Below the pieces are notes generated by a model, which worked only from the letters and a program-made list of their open reading frames with translations, was not told the DNA's origin and made no database searches. A program made the position numbers and the translations under genes. A stretch of 32,454 nucleotides of DNA from Willaertia magna (taxonomy: Eukaryota > Heterolobosea > Eutetramitea > Acrasida > Naegleriidae). Shown one piece after another: positions 1 through 8,482 of the stretch (within the stretch, counting starts at the first letter, position 1; the number at the start of each line of letters is the position of its first letter). The stretch covers positions 1 through 32,454 of the forward strand of contig CADWAF010005419.1 of assembly GCA_902984215.1 (NCBI GenBank). The letters are read 5' to 3'.

Positions 1-270
1 GGTGGAAAGAAAGAATGTGTTAAATATGCAGAAAAGACAGTTTGTGCAGAAAAGAAAAAGATTTGTACTCCATTTGAAGTTGAAAAGAGAAAACATAAGA
101 AACCAAATACTTATAAACCAAAACCAAAGAGTTATAAGCCTAAACCAAAATCATATAAGCCAAAGACTTATAAGCCAAAGCCAAAATCATATAAACCAAA
201 GAAGAAGCATACTAAGGTTTATAAACCAAAGTCTTATAAGAAGAAAACTTCAGTTTATAAGAAGAAATAA
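1..270 (+). CDS. Lys/Tyr/Pro-repeat protein, 3' end (5' partial)
   Basis: The reading frame that starts at base 1 is open to TAA at 268-270 and encodes 89 residues; the true start lies left of the window. The first 25 residues carry three cysteines in a basic context. After this comes a run of short repeats of the type SYKPKPK / TYKPKPK, ending in KKTSVYKKK. The repeat unit (Tyr-Lys-Pro-Lys with Ser or Thr before Tyr) resembles the composition of adhesive or cell-wall structural proteins such as mussel foot proteins, but that is an analogy, not a shown homology. A secreted wall, cyst or adhesion role is inference. The ATG-initiated overlapping frame from base 2 is not the gene, because it lacks this ordered repeat. 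The end of this gene and its 3' flank are copied in inverted orientation at 7682-7799. Confidence 0.7.
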   Translation, partial: GGKKECVKYAEKTVCAEKKKICTPFEVEKRKHKKPNTYKPKPKSYKPKPKSYKPKTYKPKPKSYKPKKKHTKVYKPKSYKKKTSVYKKK

Positions 271-545
271 TTTATCTATTTATTTTGTGATGTGAAATAT
301 TGTACAAAATTGTAAAATTGTAAAATAAATTAAAGTGTTTGTGTGAACAGTCAATTGTAACTTGTATTACCATTATTATTAAGAAGAATTGGGAAAGAAA
401 GAAACTAGAATAAAATATAAACTTAAAGTTAGTTTACAAAATAAATGGGATTATCTTAATTGATTGTAATTAATGTTCAAAACCCGCAAAATTAAAAAAA
501 ATAAAACGATCAATTTCGTCACATCCGTTATGCAAATCCGAAAGC

Positions 546-1823
546 ATGATAAAACATAAAGATTTTTTCAATGAAAAACTATTTGTTTTTAATGGCGCAA
601 GAAATGTTGACAAAATCTTTAAAATTACACATGAAAATAAAATTATAAAAATAACTAGTCTCGGTGATTGTGTTTGTTTCGCAAATGATAAGAATGAAAT
701 TTACAAAATAAATCGAAATGATGGAACTTATACCCAAATCAAACCAAATAATGATTCATCAATAATACCTTCATATATTCCAATAAAATTTTTAATTGGT
801 GGATTTTATCATTTAGTTATCATTTTAGAAAATAATCAAATTTATATTCACGGAAAAACAGGTAGTTGCTGTATTGGAGAACACAAAGAAACAGAAATTA
901 CAACATTAAAATTAATGGATTTAAGAAACTCATTATTATTTTACTCAAAATTATATACAGAAAACCATGTTGACAATAATAATAACTGTTGTACTACTAC
1001 AATTACACATGCATGTTGTGGTACATATTCTACAATTATTGTATTGAATAATAGAGAAATTTGGTATGTTGGAAAAATTGGAAATTATGTCACAAAACCA
1101 CAGTTTACACAACTTCCATTTGATGGGATTGTAAAGAGAATTTCATGCGGTTATGGACATTTAATGGTATTAACAAATGAAGGTGAATTATTTGGTTTAG
1201 GAAAGAATAAATATAGTCAATTAGGTGTAACAGTTGATACTTCTAATATTACAAAACTTACATTTCCATTTATTAAATTAAATAATTTTATTTTAGATGC
1301 TTTTGCAGTTCCATTAAGTCATTTTACAGTTATTATTGATAAAAACTTTGATATTTATATAGTTGGCTATTGTGGTAAGGAATTAGGACAATCTTTAACA
1401 AATAGTTCATATTATAATAGTGGAAAGGTAAAATTAAATCATTCAATTTTTAGAAAGCATTCAAAACAAATTTATGATTCAACATCTTTTAAGGTAGAAA
1501 ATGTTGAAACAGATGAAAGCAATGATAATGATTGGAAATTTAATTATGAAAAGGGAGAATTATCAATTTGTGGTGCTTTTTCTAGTTTAATACTAGTTGA
1601 CCATTTACAAAGAAATATTTGGTTAGGTGGAGCTAGAGGTAATCACTTTACAAATGAAAGAATTCATTTACAAAAAATTGATAATTCTTTATTTTTAGAT
1701 TCCAAAGAACAAGTATTAGATGTTGTTTGTGGATCAAATCTTTATGGAGTGTTAATTGGATGTGTTAATTCGTTAAGTATTTATATGTCAAATAATTTAA
1801 AGAATGGTAAACATTTGTTGTAA
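546..1823 (+). CDS. RCC1-repeat protein
   Basis: A 425-residue intronless protein. RCC1-type beta-propeller blades are visible: a clear one is ISCGYGHLMVLTNEGELFGL followed by GKNKYSQLG (about residues 199-227), with weaker blades near ACCGTYSTIIVLNNREIWYVG (about 156-176) and VVCGSNLYGVLIG near the end. RCC1-like propellers commonly serve as guanine-nucleotide-exchange or protein-interaction scaffolds; which one applies here cannot be read from the sequence. No extra catalytic or BTB domain is seen. The ATG at 546 is the first in frame. A second RCC1 protein lies at 10718-12307. A diverged inverted relic of the 3' end of this gene lies near 7595-7668. Confidence 0.8.
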   Translation: MIKHKDFFNEKLFVFNGARNVDKIFKITHENKIIKITSLGDCVCFANDKNEIYKINRNDGTYTQIKPNNDSSIIPSYIPIKFLIGGFYHLVIILENNQIYIHGKTGSCCIGEHKETEITTLKLMDLRNSLLFYSKLYTENHVDNNNNCCTTTITHACCGTYSTIIVLNNREIWYVGKIGNYVTKPQFTQLPFDGIVKRISCGYGHLMVLTNEGELFGLGKNKYSQLGVTVDTSNITKLTFPFIKLNNFILDAFAVPLSHFTVIIDKNFDIYIVGYCGKELGQSLTNSSYYNSGKVKLNHSIFRKHSKQIYDSTSFKVENVETDESNDNDWKFNYEKGELSICGAFSSLILVDHLQRNIWLGGARGNHFTNERIHLQKIDNSLFLDSKEQVLDVVCGSNLYGVLIGCVNSLSIYMSNNLKNGKHLL

Positions 1824-1985
1824 TGAAATTGAATCTAACACTTTATCAGATATTGATCTTAAATGATTTAATTTGTCGCACTAAGATACATACAACACAA
1901 TTATTAAATTCCATCTCCTTACTATTATTGTGAATAGTTACTAAATCATTATTTAATTTTAAAAAGGAAATTTAACGAGCCCTTT

Positions 1986-2021
1986 ATGGCACAAACATTT
2001 TCAATAAAATCTGAACTTTAA
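1986..2021 (+). other. Possible upstream ORF of the ENT transporter gene
   Basis: An 11-codon ATG-initiated frame (MAQTFSIKSEL) ends with TAA only six bases before the ENT start at 2028. If it is inside the mRNA leader it would be an upstream ORF that could reduce initiation on the main frame. Whether the transcript includes it is unknown. Confidence 0.2.
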
Positions 2022-2027
2022 AAAAAA

Positions 2028-3524
2028 ATGTCATTAAAAGTTAATGAAATTTCTTTCAAAGAAAAAGAAAACGGCAGCGCTGCCGACGTCAACACTGAAA
2101 CAAAGGAAAATAAAGAAATAAAAGACACAAAAAATATTCACGAAACAAAAGAAGAAATAAAAAAGAATTTACCTAAAAAACCAATTGATAAATTTCATTT
2201 AGTTTATTTTATCTTTTTATTACAAGGAACTGGAATGTTATTTCCTTACAATGCATTTATTTCAGCTCCAGATTATTTCAGTAGATTATATGGAAAAGAT
2301 ATTTTATTTTATTTAACAATTGCTGATTCCATTCCAAACCTTTTAGGTTTACTTTTATCTTTATATTTAGTTCCAAAAATATCAATTAAATGGAGAATTT
2401 ATCCAGCTTATATTTTAACTTTTTTTATTTTAATTGCTGTTCCTATTTTGGGATTTTTAGAAGTGAGGGGGTTGACTGGATTGATTATAACAGTGATATT
2501 AGTTATTTTACAAGCATTGTGTACTTCTGCTCTTCAAGGAATGTTTGCTGTGGCTAGTGCCTTACCTTCTAGTTATATGCAAGCTGTGATGAGTGGAAAT
2601 GGAATTTCTTCTGTGATATGTAGTGTGTTGAGGATTGTGACGAAATTAGGAATAGAACAAAATAGAAAACATATACCAATGTCGTTATTAAATATTAGCA
2701 CAGCAATTTATTTTTTTATTTGTGCCTTTGTGATTTTATTGTGTATATTTTCATTTTGGATAGTAATGAGAAGTGAATTTTTACAATTTTATTTACAAAA
2801 AGCAGAAGGTCAAGAAGAAGAAAAACGCATACAAGAATTAAAAGAAACAAAAATAGAGACAACAATAAAATTAGAAGAAAACAACAATCAGACAGAAATA
2901 AAACTGGAAGAAAATAACGATCATAAAGAAATTCATCATCCTCCTGAACAACCATTACTACGTAACAAACCAAATATTTTCAACACGTTTCAAAAGATAT
3001 GGAGCTATTGTGTTTTAGTTTGTACAGTATTTTTTATATCTTACAGTATATTTCCAGGAATAGCTGTCACAGTTCCAACGTGGTATATAAATACTGAAAT
3101 GGTAAACTGGTTACCGGTTTTGATAACTGCTTCTTTTAATTTTTTCGATTTTGCTGGACGATCTTTTGCTGGAATAATTATTTTAATTAAAGGGAAATGG
3201 ATTATTGTTACTATAATTTTACACAGTTTATTCTTACCATTATTTATATTTTATTACAAACCTGAAATTTTTAATTTAGATGCGTTTAACGATGCCTTTC
3301 CCTTAATAACTATTGCCTTATTAGCTTTATCAAATGGTTACAATTCCAGCTTGTGTATGATGTTCGCACCTGAGGTTGTAGAAGATCACGCAAAAGAATA
3401 TGCTGGATCTATTATGGCTTTCTTTTTACTTTTGGGGGTGACATTAGGCAGTAATACGTGTTTGGGAATTGGAAAATTATTAGATTCAATATTTAAAGGT
3501 AAAGAAACAGTGTATTTGGAATAG
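2028..3524 (+). CDS. Equilibrative nucleoside transporter (SLC29/ENT family)
   Basis: 498 residues, a usual ENT length. A hydrophilic, charged N-terminal tail of about 55 residues precedes the first membrane span, which holds the family signature LQGTGMLFPYNAFISAPDYF. About six hydrophobic segments run to residue ~250. Next comes a Glu/Lys-rich cytoplasmic loop (about 255-320), the standard large loop between spans 6 and 7, then a second hydrophobic half of about five spans. The C-terminal half carries the other ENT hallmark, SNGYNSSLCMMFAPE with a following AGSIMAFFLLLGVTLGS. The expected role is facilitated transport of nucleosides or nucleobases across the plasma or an internal membrane; the substrate is not readable. 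The start ATG follows a run of A, as in neighbouring genes. An unusually GC-rich palindrome lies in the N-terminal coding part (2072-2085). Confidence 0.9.
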   Translation: MSLKVNEISFKEKENGSAADVNTETKENKEIKDTKNIHETKEEIKKNLPKKPIDKFHLVYFIFLLQGTGMLFPYNAFISAPDYFSRLYGKDILFYLTIADSIPNLLGLLLSLYLVPKISIKWRIYPAYILTFFILIAVPILGFLEVRGLTGLIITVILVILQALCTSALQGMFAVASALPSSYMQAVMSGNGISSVICSVLRIVTKLGIEQNRKHIPMSLLNISTAIYFFICAFVILLCIFSFWIVMRSEFLQFYLQKAEGQEEEKRIQELKETKIETTIKLEENNNQTEIKLEENNDHKEIHHPPEQPLLRNKPNIFNTFQKIWSYCVLVCTVFFISYSIFPGIAVTVPTWYINTEMVNWLPVLITASFNFFDFAGRSFAGIIILIKGKWIIVTIILHSLFLPLFIFYYKPEIFNLDAFNDAFPLITIALLALSNGYNSSLCMMFAPEVVEDHAKEYAGSIMAFFLLLGVTLGSNTCLGIGKLLDSIFKGKETVYLE

Positions 3525-6190
3525 ATGAAAGCAGTGTATACTTTTACATGGAAGGAATTTAAAGTTTGTTTATTATTTTATTATAATTTATTATTATTAA
3601 TTAAATAATATTCATTAATTTTACTATTTATCTAGACAGTCCCTAATTTTTTTAAGAGAAAAAAAAAGGGTTTGTAATTAAAAAAATATAAAAAAATTTT
3701 AAATTATAAAGTTTTTATTTTTATGAATTATAAATTTAGAAAAAGAGCAAAATTTTATAGTTTTTAAAATGATTGTTAAGTTTATTACATTATAATTTAT
3801 ATTATTACTTAATTTTTTAAATTAAATTGTTTTCTATTAAATTATAAATTTTATTATTTATTAATTGTTTTAATTTAATATTAAATTTATTTTTTTTATT
3901 AATTATTTTAATTTAAAATATTATCTTGTTTTTTGAAATATAAATTTTAAAAAAAATTCATAGTATTATTATAATTAATTTTTTATTATAATTATTTAAA
4001 TAAATATTAAAAATTAAATATTAAATAATTAATATATTTAATATATAAAAAATTATACTTTTTTAAAATTAAATATAATTTATATAAATTATAATATTTA
4101 ATATTTAAAAAATAATTATTTAGTTTTTTAATTTTTTTGTTTTTTTATATTAATTAAATTTATAACAATTATTATAAAATTATTATTTTTTTTTATTATA
4201 TAAAATTTATATTAATATAATAATTTAAAATATTAAATTTATTATTTTTTAAATTTATAATTTTTAAATTATTGTTTTATAATTATTGATTATTTTTTAA
4301 AAAAATTAAGTTGATACAAAAAAATTAAAAATGAAATTTTTTTAAAAAATAATATAAATTTATATTAATTTTATTATTTTTACACAGAATTATTTTTATT
4401 TAAATGGAATACCTTTAATATTTTTTTAATTTTTTGTTACTGAAATATTGTAATTATTTTCTTTATTTTATTATTAATTTCTATAAATTAAGACAGCTTT
4501 TTAGAATAGATTAAAAATTTAAAAATTATTTATTTTTAATATTTTGTATGTGGATTAATATTTGTTTTTTTATATGTATAATTATGGGATTATTAAGTTA
4601 TAAATAATATTTAGTATAAAAAATTTTAAAAATATTACAAAAATTATATAAAAATATTAATATTTTTAAATTAACAAATTTAATTTAATTTTTTTAAAAA
4701 ATAGATTCTAGATAAATATTTTAAAATTATTTTTTTTTTAAATTTAATATTAAAACCAATTTTTACAATGTTTAAAAATTTTGAGTATATTTTAAATTTA
4801 AATTTTAAAAAACTTTAAAAAATAAAAAATAATATTTTTAATTTATTAAAAATATTAATTTTTTGTAATAAATAACTAGTATTTATAAATATTAATATTA
4901 AAATTATTTTTTAATTTTATTTTTATTTATATGATTTGCTTTTTTTAGATTAATAATTATTTTAAATATTTTTTTGATGTATATTTGTTATTATATTATT
5001 TATATTTTTATTTAATATTAAAAATATACTTTTATATACAATTATTATTTAATGTTATTTTTAAATAATTATTTAATAAAAAAAACTAATAAAACTTTAA
5101 AAAATTAACCTATAAAAAAAAATAAAAAAAATCTATACAATTAATTTTTAAAACAAAAAATAAAAATAATTTATATATATTATAAATAAAAAGACAAGAA
5201 AATATAAAAAAAATTTTATAAATAAATGAACAAAAAAAAAGAATTTTAAGAATAAAAATTAAAAAAAATAAATAAAGAATATATTATGAGATTAAATAAT
5301 AAATAAATTATTATATATCTAAATAAAATAAAATATTTGATGTTAAAAAATTATTTTTTATTTAAAAAAATAGTATAATATTATATTGTTTTTATTAATA
5401 TTTTATTAAACAAAATATTAATATTAAAATAAAATACAATATTTTATTAATATTTAATAAATATTAATAAAAACAATATAATTTTATACTGTTTTTAATG
5501 TTTTTGTTAAAAAAAAAGAATATAAATTTATATTGTTTTATTTTATTTTAATAATACTTAAAATGAAAATATAATAGTAAATAAAGAATTATAATTAAAT
5601 AATATTTTAAATTTAATAATATAACAAAAAAAAAATTATTAAAACTATTAATAAGTAAAATTTATAAAAATTTATTATTAAAATTAATTTTAATATTAAT
5701 TACATAAAAAATTATTAAAATATTTTAAAAATATTATTTAAAATTAAATCGTTTTCATTAATATTTATTAATATAATTAAAATTATATTTTTATTTTTAT
5801 TATATAAAGAAATATTATAAACAAAAAATATAAATATTATATCTTTTTTACTATTTAAATTAAATTTATTTAAACAATAATATTTTTATTTATTTTAAAA
5901 ATATTATTATTAAATTTTAATTTTAAAAATATAAAATATTATTATATAATTTTTTCTAAATAAAATTTATTAATATCATTAAAATTAAATTAAAAATTGA
6001 AAATAGAAAAATTATTATTATTAAATAATTTTTTAATATTAATTACATTATCTTTTATTTTATTATAAATTAAATTTATAAAATTAATAATATTATTTAT
6101 ATTAATATTAAATAAATTAAATAAAATATTTAAATCTATATTATTATGACTTAAATTTAATAAAATTATAATTATTATTTATTGATATAA
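3525..6190. other. AT desert, no gene recognised
   Basis: About 2.6 kb between the ENT and reductase genes is nearly all A and T (long stretches with almost no G or C), far more extreme than the other intergenic DNA here. All frames are cut by frequent TAA codons. No RNA gene, transposase or tandem array is recognisable. A long imperfect inverted repeat sits at about 5364-5497. The composition returns abruptly to mixed sequence at about 6195, where the reductase promoter begins. Confidence 0.8.
5364..5497. repeat. Long imperfect inverted repeat (hairpin) in AT desert
   Basis: The left arm (about 5364-5408) and right arm (about 5453-5497) are near-complementary over about 45 bases; both contain the word ATTGTTTTTATTAATAT in opposite orientations. 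Inside the left half, 5395-5423 is itself a perfect 11-base inverted repeat (ATTAATATTTT / AAAATATTAAT, 7-base loop). The DNA could extrude a cruciform. In such AT-rich DNA shorter hairpins arise by chance, but 40+ base arms are notable. Confidence 0.6.
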
Positions 6191-6235
6191 TTCTTAAATA
6201 TGAATGCCTCTTCAACGAGCTACCGCTTTCTGGTT

Positions 6236-6243
6236 TATAAAAG
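6236..6243 (+). promoter_or_regulatory. TATA box of the reductase gene
   Basis: TATAAAAG lies 110 bases before the reductase start codon, within the first mixed-composition DNA after the AT desert. Just downstream, AGTGAAC (6242-6248) and its inverse GTTCACT (6266-6272) flank the position about 30 bases after the TATA box where transcription would begin. The inverted pair could bind a dimeric regulator; this is inference. Confidence 0.5.
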
Positions 6244-6352
6244 TGAACGAAAGAACATTGTGACGGTTCACTCTTTGTTTTTTAGGAAGCAATTTGTAAA
6301 AGAAAAGTGATTTATCTAAAATTCACACTTCACTTAAAAGTAAACAAAAAAA

Positions 6353-7579
6353 ATGTTGGCAAACAATATGGAAGATGTTGTTAACCATAAGGAAATAGAA
6401 CAACAACAAGATGAATTAATATATGGTAATTGGGGCCCAGAAAATACTCATATATGCGTAACCGGTGTTAGTGGATTCATAGCGAGTCAAATAGTTCTGG
6501 ATTTATTAGAAAAAGGCTACACCGTTCACGGAACAGTAAGAAGTATTGAAAAACATAAGCCTATACTAGAAGATGTTCTTATTAAGGCTTCAACTAGTGG
6601 TAAAATAACGAAGGAATACTTAGAACAACATTTCTTACTGTTCGAAGCAGATTTATTAAGGGAAGGTAGTTTTAAAGAAGCAATCCAAGGCTGTCAGTTT
6701 GTTCTTCATACAGCAAGTCCCTACCGCTTTTCAGTTAAGAACCCACAAACAGATTTAGTTGATCCAGCTGTAAATGGAACTCTAAATGTATTAAGGGAAT
6801 GTATAAACTTGAGAAGTACGCAACAAACAACAGATGTAACAAGATTAAGAAGAATAATATTAACATCTTCAATAGCTGCGATTTTTGATAAAGCTGAAAT
6901 TGGAAAGGTTTATACAGAAGATGATTGGAATGAAGGCAGTTCTTTAACTCACAATCCTTACATGTTTTCAAAAGTTTCTGCAGAGAAAGCAGCATGGAAT
7001 CTATTAAAAGAAGCTGAAGAGAAGTACGGAAAAGACTTTTTAGAGATGGCAGTGATAAATCCTGCAGCTGTCATTGGGCCATGTATAATTCCAGGTTTAA
7101 TCAATCAATCACACGACTTTTTAATTAAAATTGGTAATGGTGAATTCCCTGCAATTTTCAATCTCGGTTTTCCTTTTGTTGACGTGAGGGATGTTTCTAC
7201 TGCTCATTACTTGGCAATGGTTAGTAAGGAAAGTTTTTTACCTTCAAAGAAAGAAAGATTTATCGTTTGTGCTGAGACAGTAGCAATGAGTGATTTGTGT
7301 GATTATTTAAGAAATACATTTCCTAATCCTCCACATGCATGGGCTAAAAGAATTCCAAAAACTAAGTTGACTGGAAAGTTTGGAAATGGTCTTGCTTACT
7401 TGGCAGCTTTTATGCATGATAAGGGAGTTAGACAAGCATTTCAAGGAACGATTGGAAGACCACCTTATTTTAATATTCAAAAAGTGACAACTAAACTAGG
7501 ATTAAAACAAATGGATTGTAGGCAATCAGTTAAAGAAACGGTGGAATGGCTATTTGCTAGTGGTGTTATTAAAAAATAA
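6353..7579 (+). CDS. NAD(P)-dependent extended SDR reductase (dihydroflavonol/cinnamoyl-CoA reductase-like)
   Basis: 408 residues. After about 30 polar residues the Rossmann fold begins with the dinucleotide-binding motif TGVSGFIA (T37 to A44). A typical LEKGYTVHGTVRS strand follows; the Arg after the second strand is usual for NADPH preference. The catalytic set reads as S173 (TSSIAAIF), Y203 and K207 in YMFSKVSAEKAAW. NPAAVIGP and FVDVRDVSTAHYLAM match the later blocks of the DFR/CCR/Gre2 branch. The expected reaction is reduction of an aldehyde or ketone with NADPH in the cytosol; the physiological substrate cannot be told. The gene is intronless and visibly less AT-biased than its neighbours, with an AT desert in front and duplicated debris behind. 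This may reflect high expression or transfer from a bacterium; both are inference. Confidence 0.88.
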   Translation: MLANNMEDVVNHKEIEQQQDELIYGNWGPENTHICVTGVSGFIASQIVLDLLEKGYTVHGTVRSIEKHKPILEDVLIKASTSGKITKEYLEQHFLLFEADLLREGSFKEAIQGCQFVLHTASPYRFSVKNPQTDLVDPAVNGTLNVLRECINLRSTQQTTDVTRLRRIILTSSIAAIFDKAEIGKVYTEDDWNEGSSLTHNPYMFSKVSAEKAAWNLLKEAEEKYGKDFLEMAVINPAAVIGPCIIPGLINQSHDFLIKIGNGEFPAIFNLGFPFVDVRDVSTAHYLAMVSKESFLPSKKERFIVCAETVAMSDLCDYLRNTFPNPPHAWAKRIPKTKLTGKFGNGLAYLAAFMHDKGVRQAFQGTIGRPPYFNIQKVTTKLGLKQMDCRQSVKETVEWLFASGVIKK

Positions 7580-7594
7580 TTTGTTATGTTAACT

Positions 7595-7668
7595 ATTTAA
7601 TATCAATGTCTGATAAAGGAGTACCGGCGTTGGATTCAATCTCATTACAACAGATGTTTTAACCTTTC
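7595..7668 (-). pseudogene. Inverted relic of the RCC1 gene 3' end
   Basis: Read on the minus strand, this stretch aligns with the last codons and 3' flank of the RCC1 gene (about 1801-1866). Matching blocks are ATCAATxTCTGATAAAG and GATTCAATxTCATTACAACA, separated by a 9-base insertion here and with several substitutions. It no longer encodes a propeller. Confidence 0.65.
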
Positions 7669-7681
7669 CACTACCAAAGGA

Positions 7682-7799
7682 TGTTCACACAAACACTTTA
7701 ATTAATTTTACAATTTTGTACAATATTTCACATCACAAAATAAATAGATAAATTATTTCTTCTTATAAACTGAAGTTTTCTTCTTATAAGACTTTGGTT
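7682..7799 (-). pseudogene. Inverted copy of the Lys/Tyr/Pro-repeat gene 3' end
   Basis: The reverse complement equals 224-349 over 118 bases, except that one 8-base unit of a short TTGTAAAA tandem in the 3' flank is missing. It carries the last 15 codons, the TAA and about 70 bases of 3' flank. No start or upstream coding part is present, so it is a fragment. Confidence 0.9.
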
Positions 7800-8482
7800 A
7801 CTAAATATTCTACAATTATTGTATTACTACAAAAGTACAGCTAATGCTACAACTTTGAAACGCATTGTAAATTAATTTTTTTTTGTTGATGAATTGTGAC
7901 TTTGTAATTTCAATTTTAATTTATAGTATTTCATCCGTTCTCTTTGTAAATTAAAAGTTTAAAAAAGGAACAACATAATTTTCTGTAATTGTGTTAATAT
8001 TTGATATAAAATTCAAAATGTAAAGACATTTGATAAGGTGGCTAATAAATGTCATAAATCTACATTGAGAAAAATTACTTTACTAATAATTTTCTTTAAT
8101 TATTATTTACGTTTTCATTGTAGTCAAGTTGTTAAAATCAATTTATATTTTATGTAATTTTTTCTTTTATAACATAATTTTGTTTAAACATTGTTTTTAT
8201 TCCTAAATGTTTGGATTTATTGATACGGTTCATTAGAAAAGGAGAAGCATCATTTATATTGGAAAAGTTCTAGTGTTATTTTTTTATATGCAAATGGTTT
8301 AAATAGCCGTTAAAAAAAGGGGAATGTTTTTGGCGGGATAATTAAAATTTTTGTGATTTATAAATTCTTTAGAAAAGCTTAACTCATATTTTTAATCGCA
8401 ATTTATTAAGTAAATATGATTATATAATTTATTACACACTGTTTTAAACGTTTTTAAATAAATAACAAAGTCAGCCACAATT

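Larger units (their letters stand above)
7580..8482. other. Intergenic region with duplicated gene fragments
   Basis: No intact gene is seen between the reductase and the F-box/LRR gene. The left third is a patchwork: a diverged inverted copy of the end of the RCC1 gene (about 7595-7668), an exact inverted copy of the end of the Lys/Tyr/Pro-repeat gene (7682-7799), and a 21-base direct match to the interior of the RCC1 gene (7805-7825). The rest is AT-rich. It contains one E2F-like TTTTTGGCGGGATAA at 8327-8341, about 1.3 kb upstream of nothing obvious in sense orientation. Confidence 0.7.

Noticed and set aside
2..295. 97-residue plus-strand frame starting near base 2
   Set aside because: It overlaps the frame-1 repeat gene; the ordered Tyr-Lys-Pro repeat and cysteines appear only in frame 1, so this is a shadow.
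5985..6180. About 60-codon Asn/Leu/Ile frame on the minus strand at the edge of the AT desert
   Set aside because: No suitable ATG, and one open frame of this length is about what chance allows over 2.6 kb in six frames.
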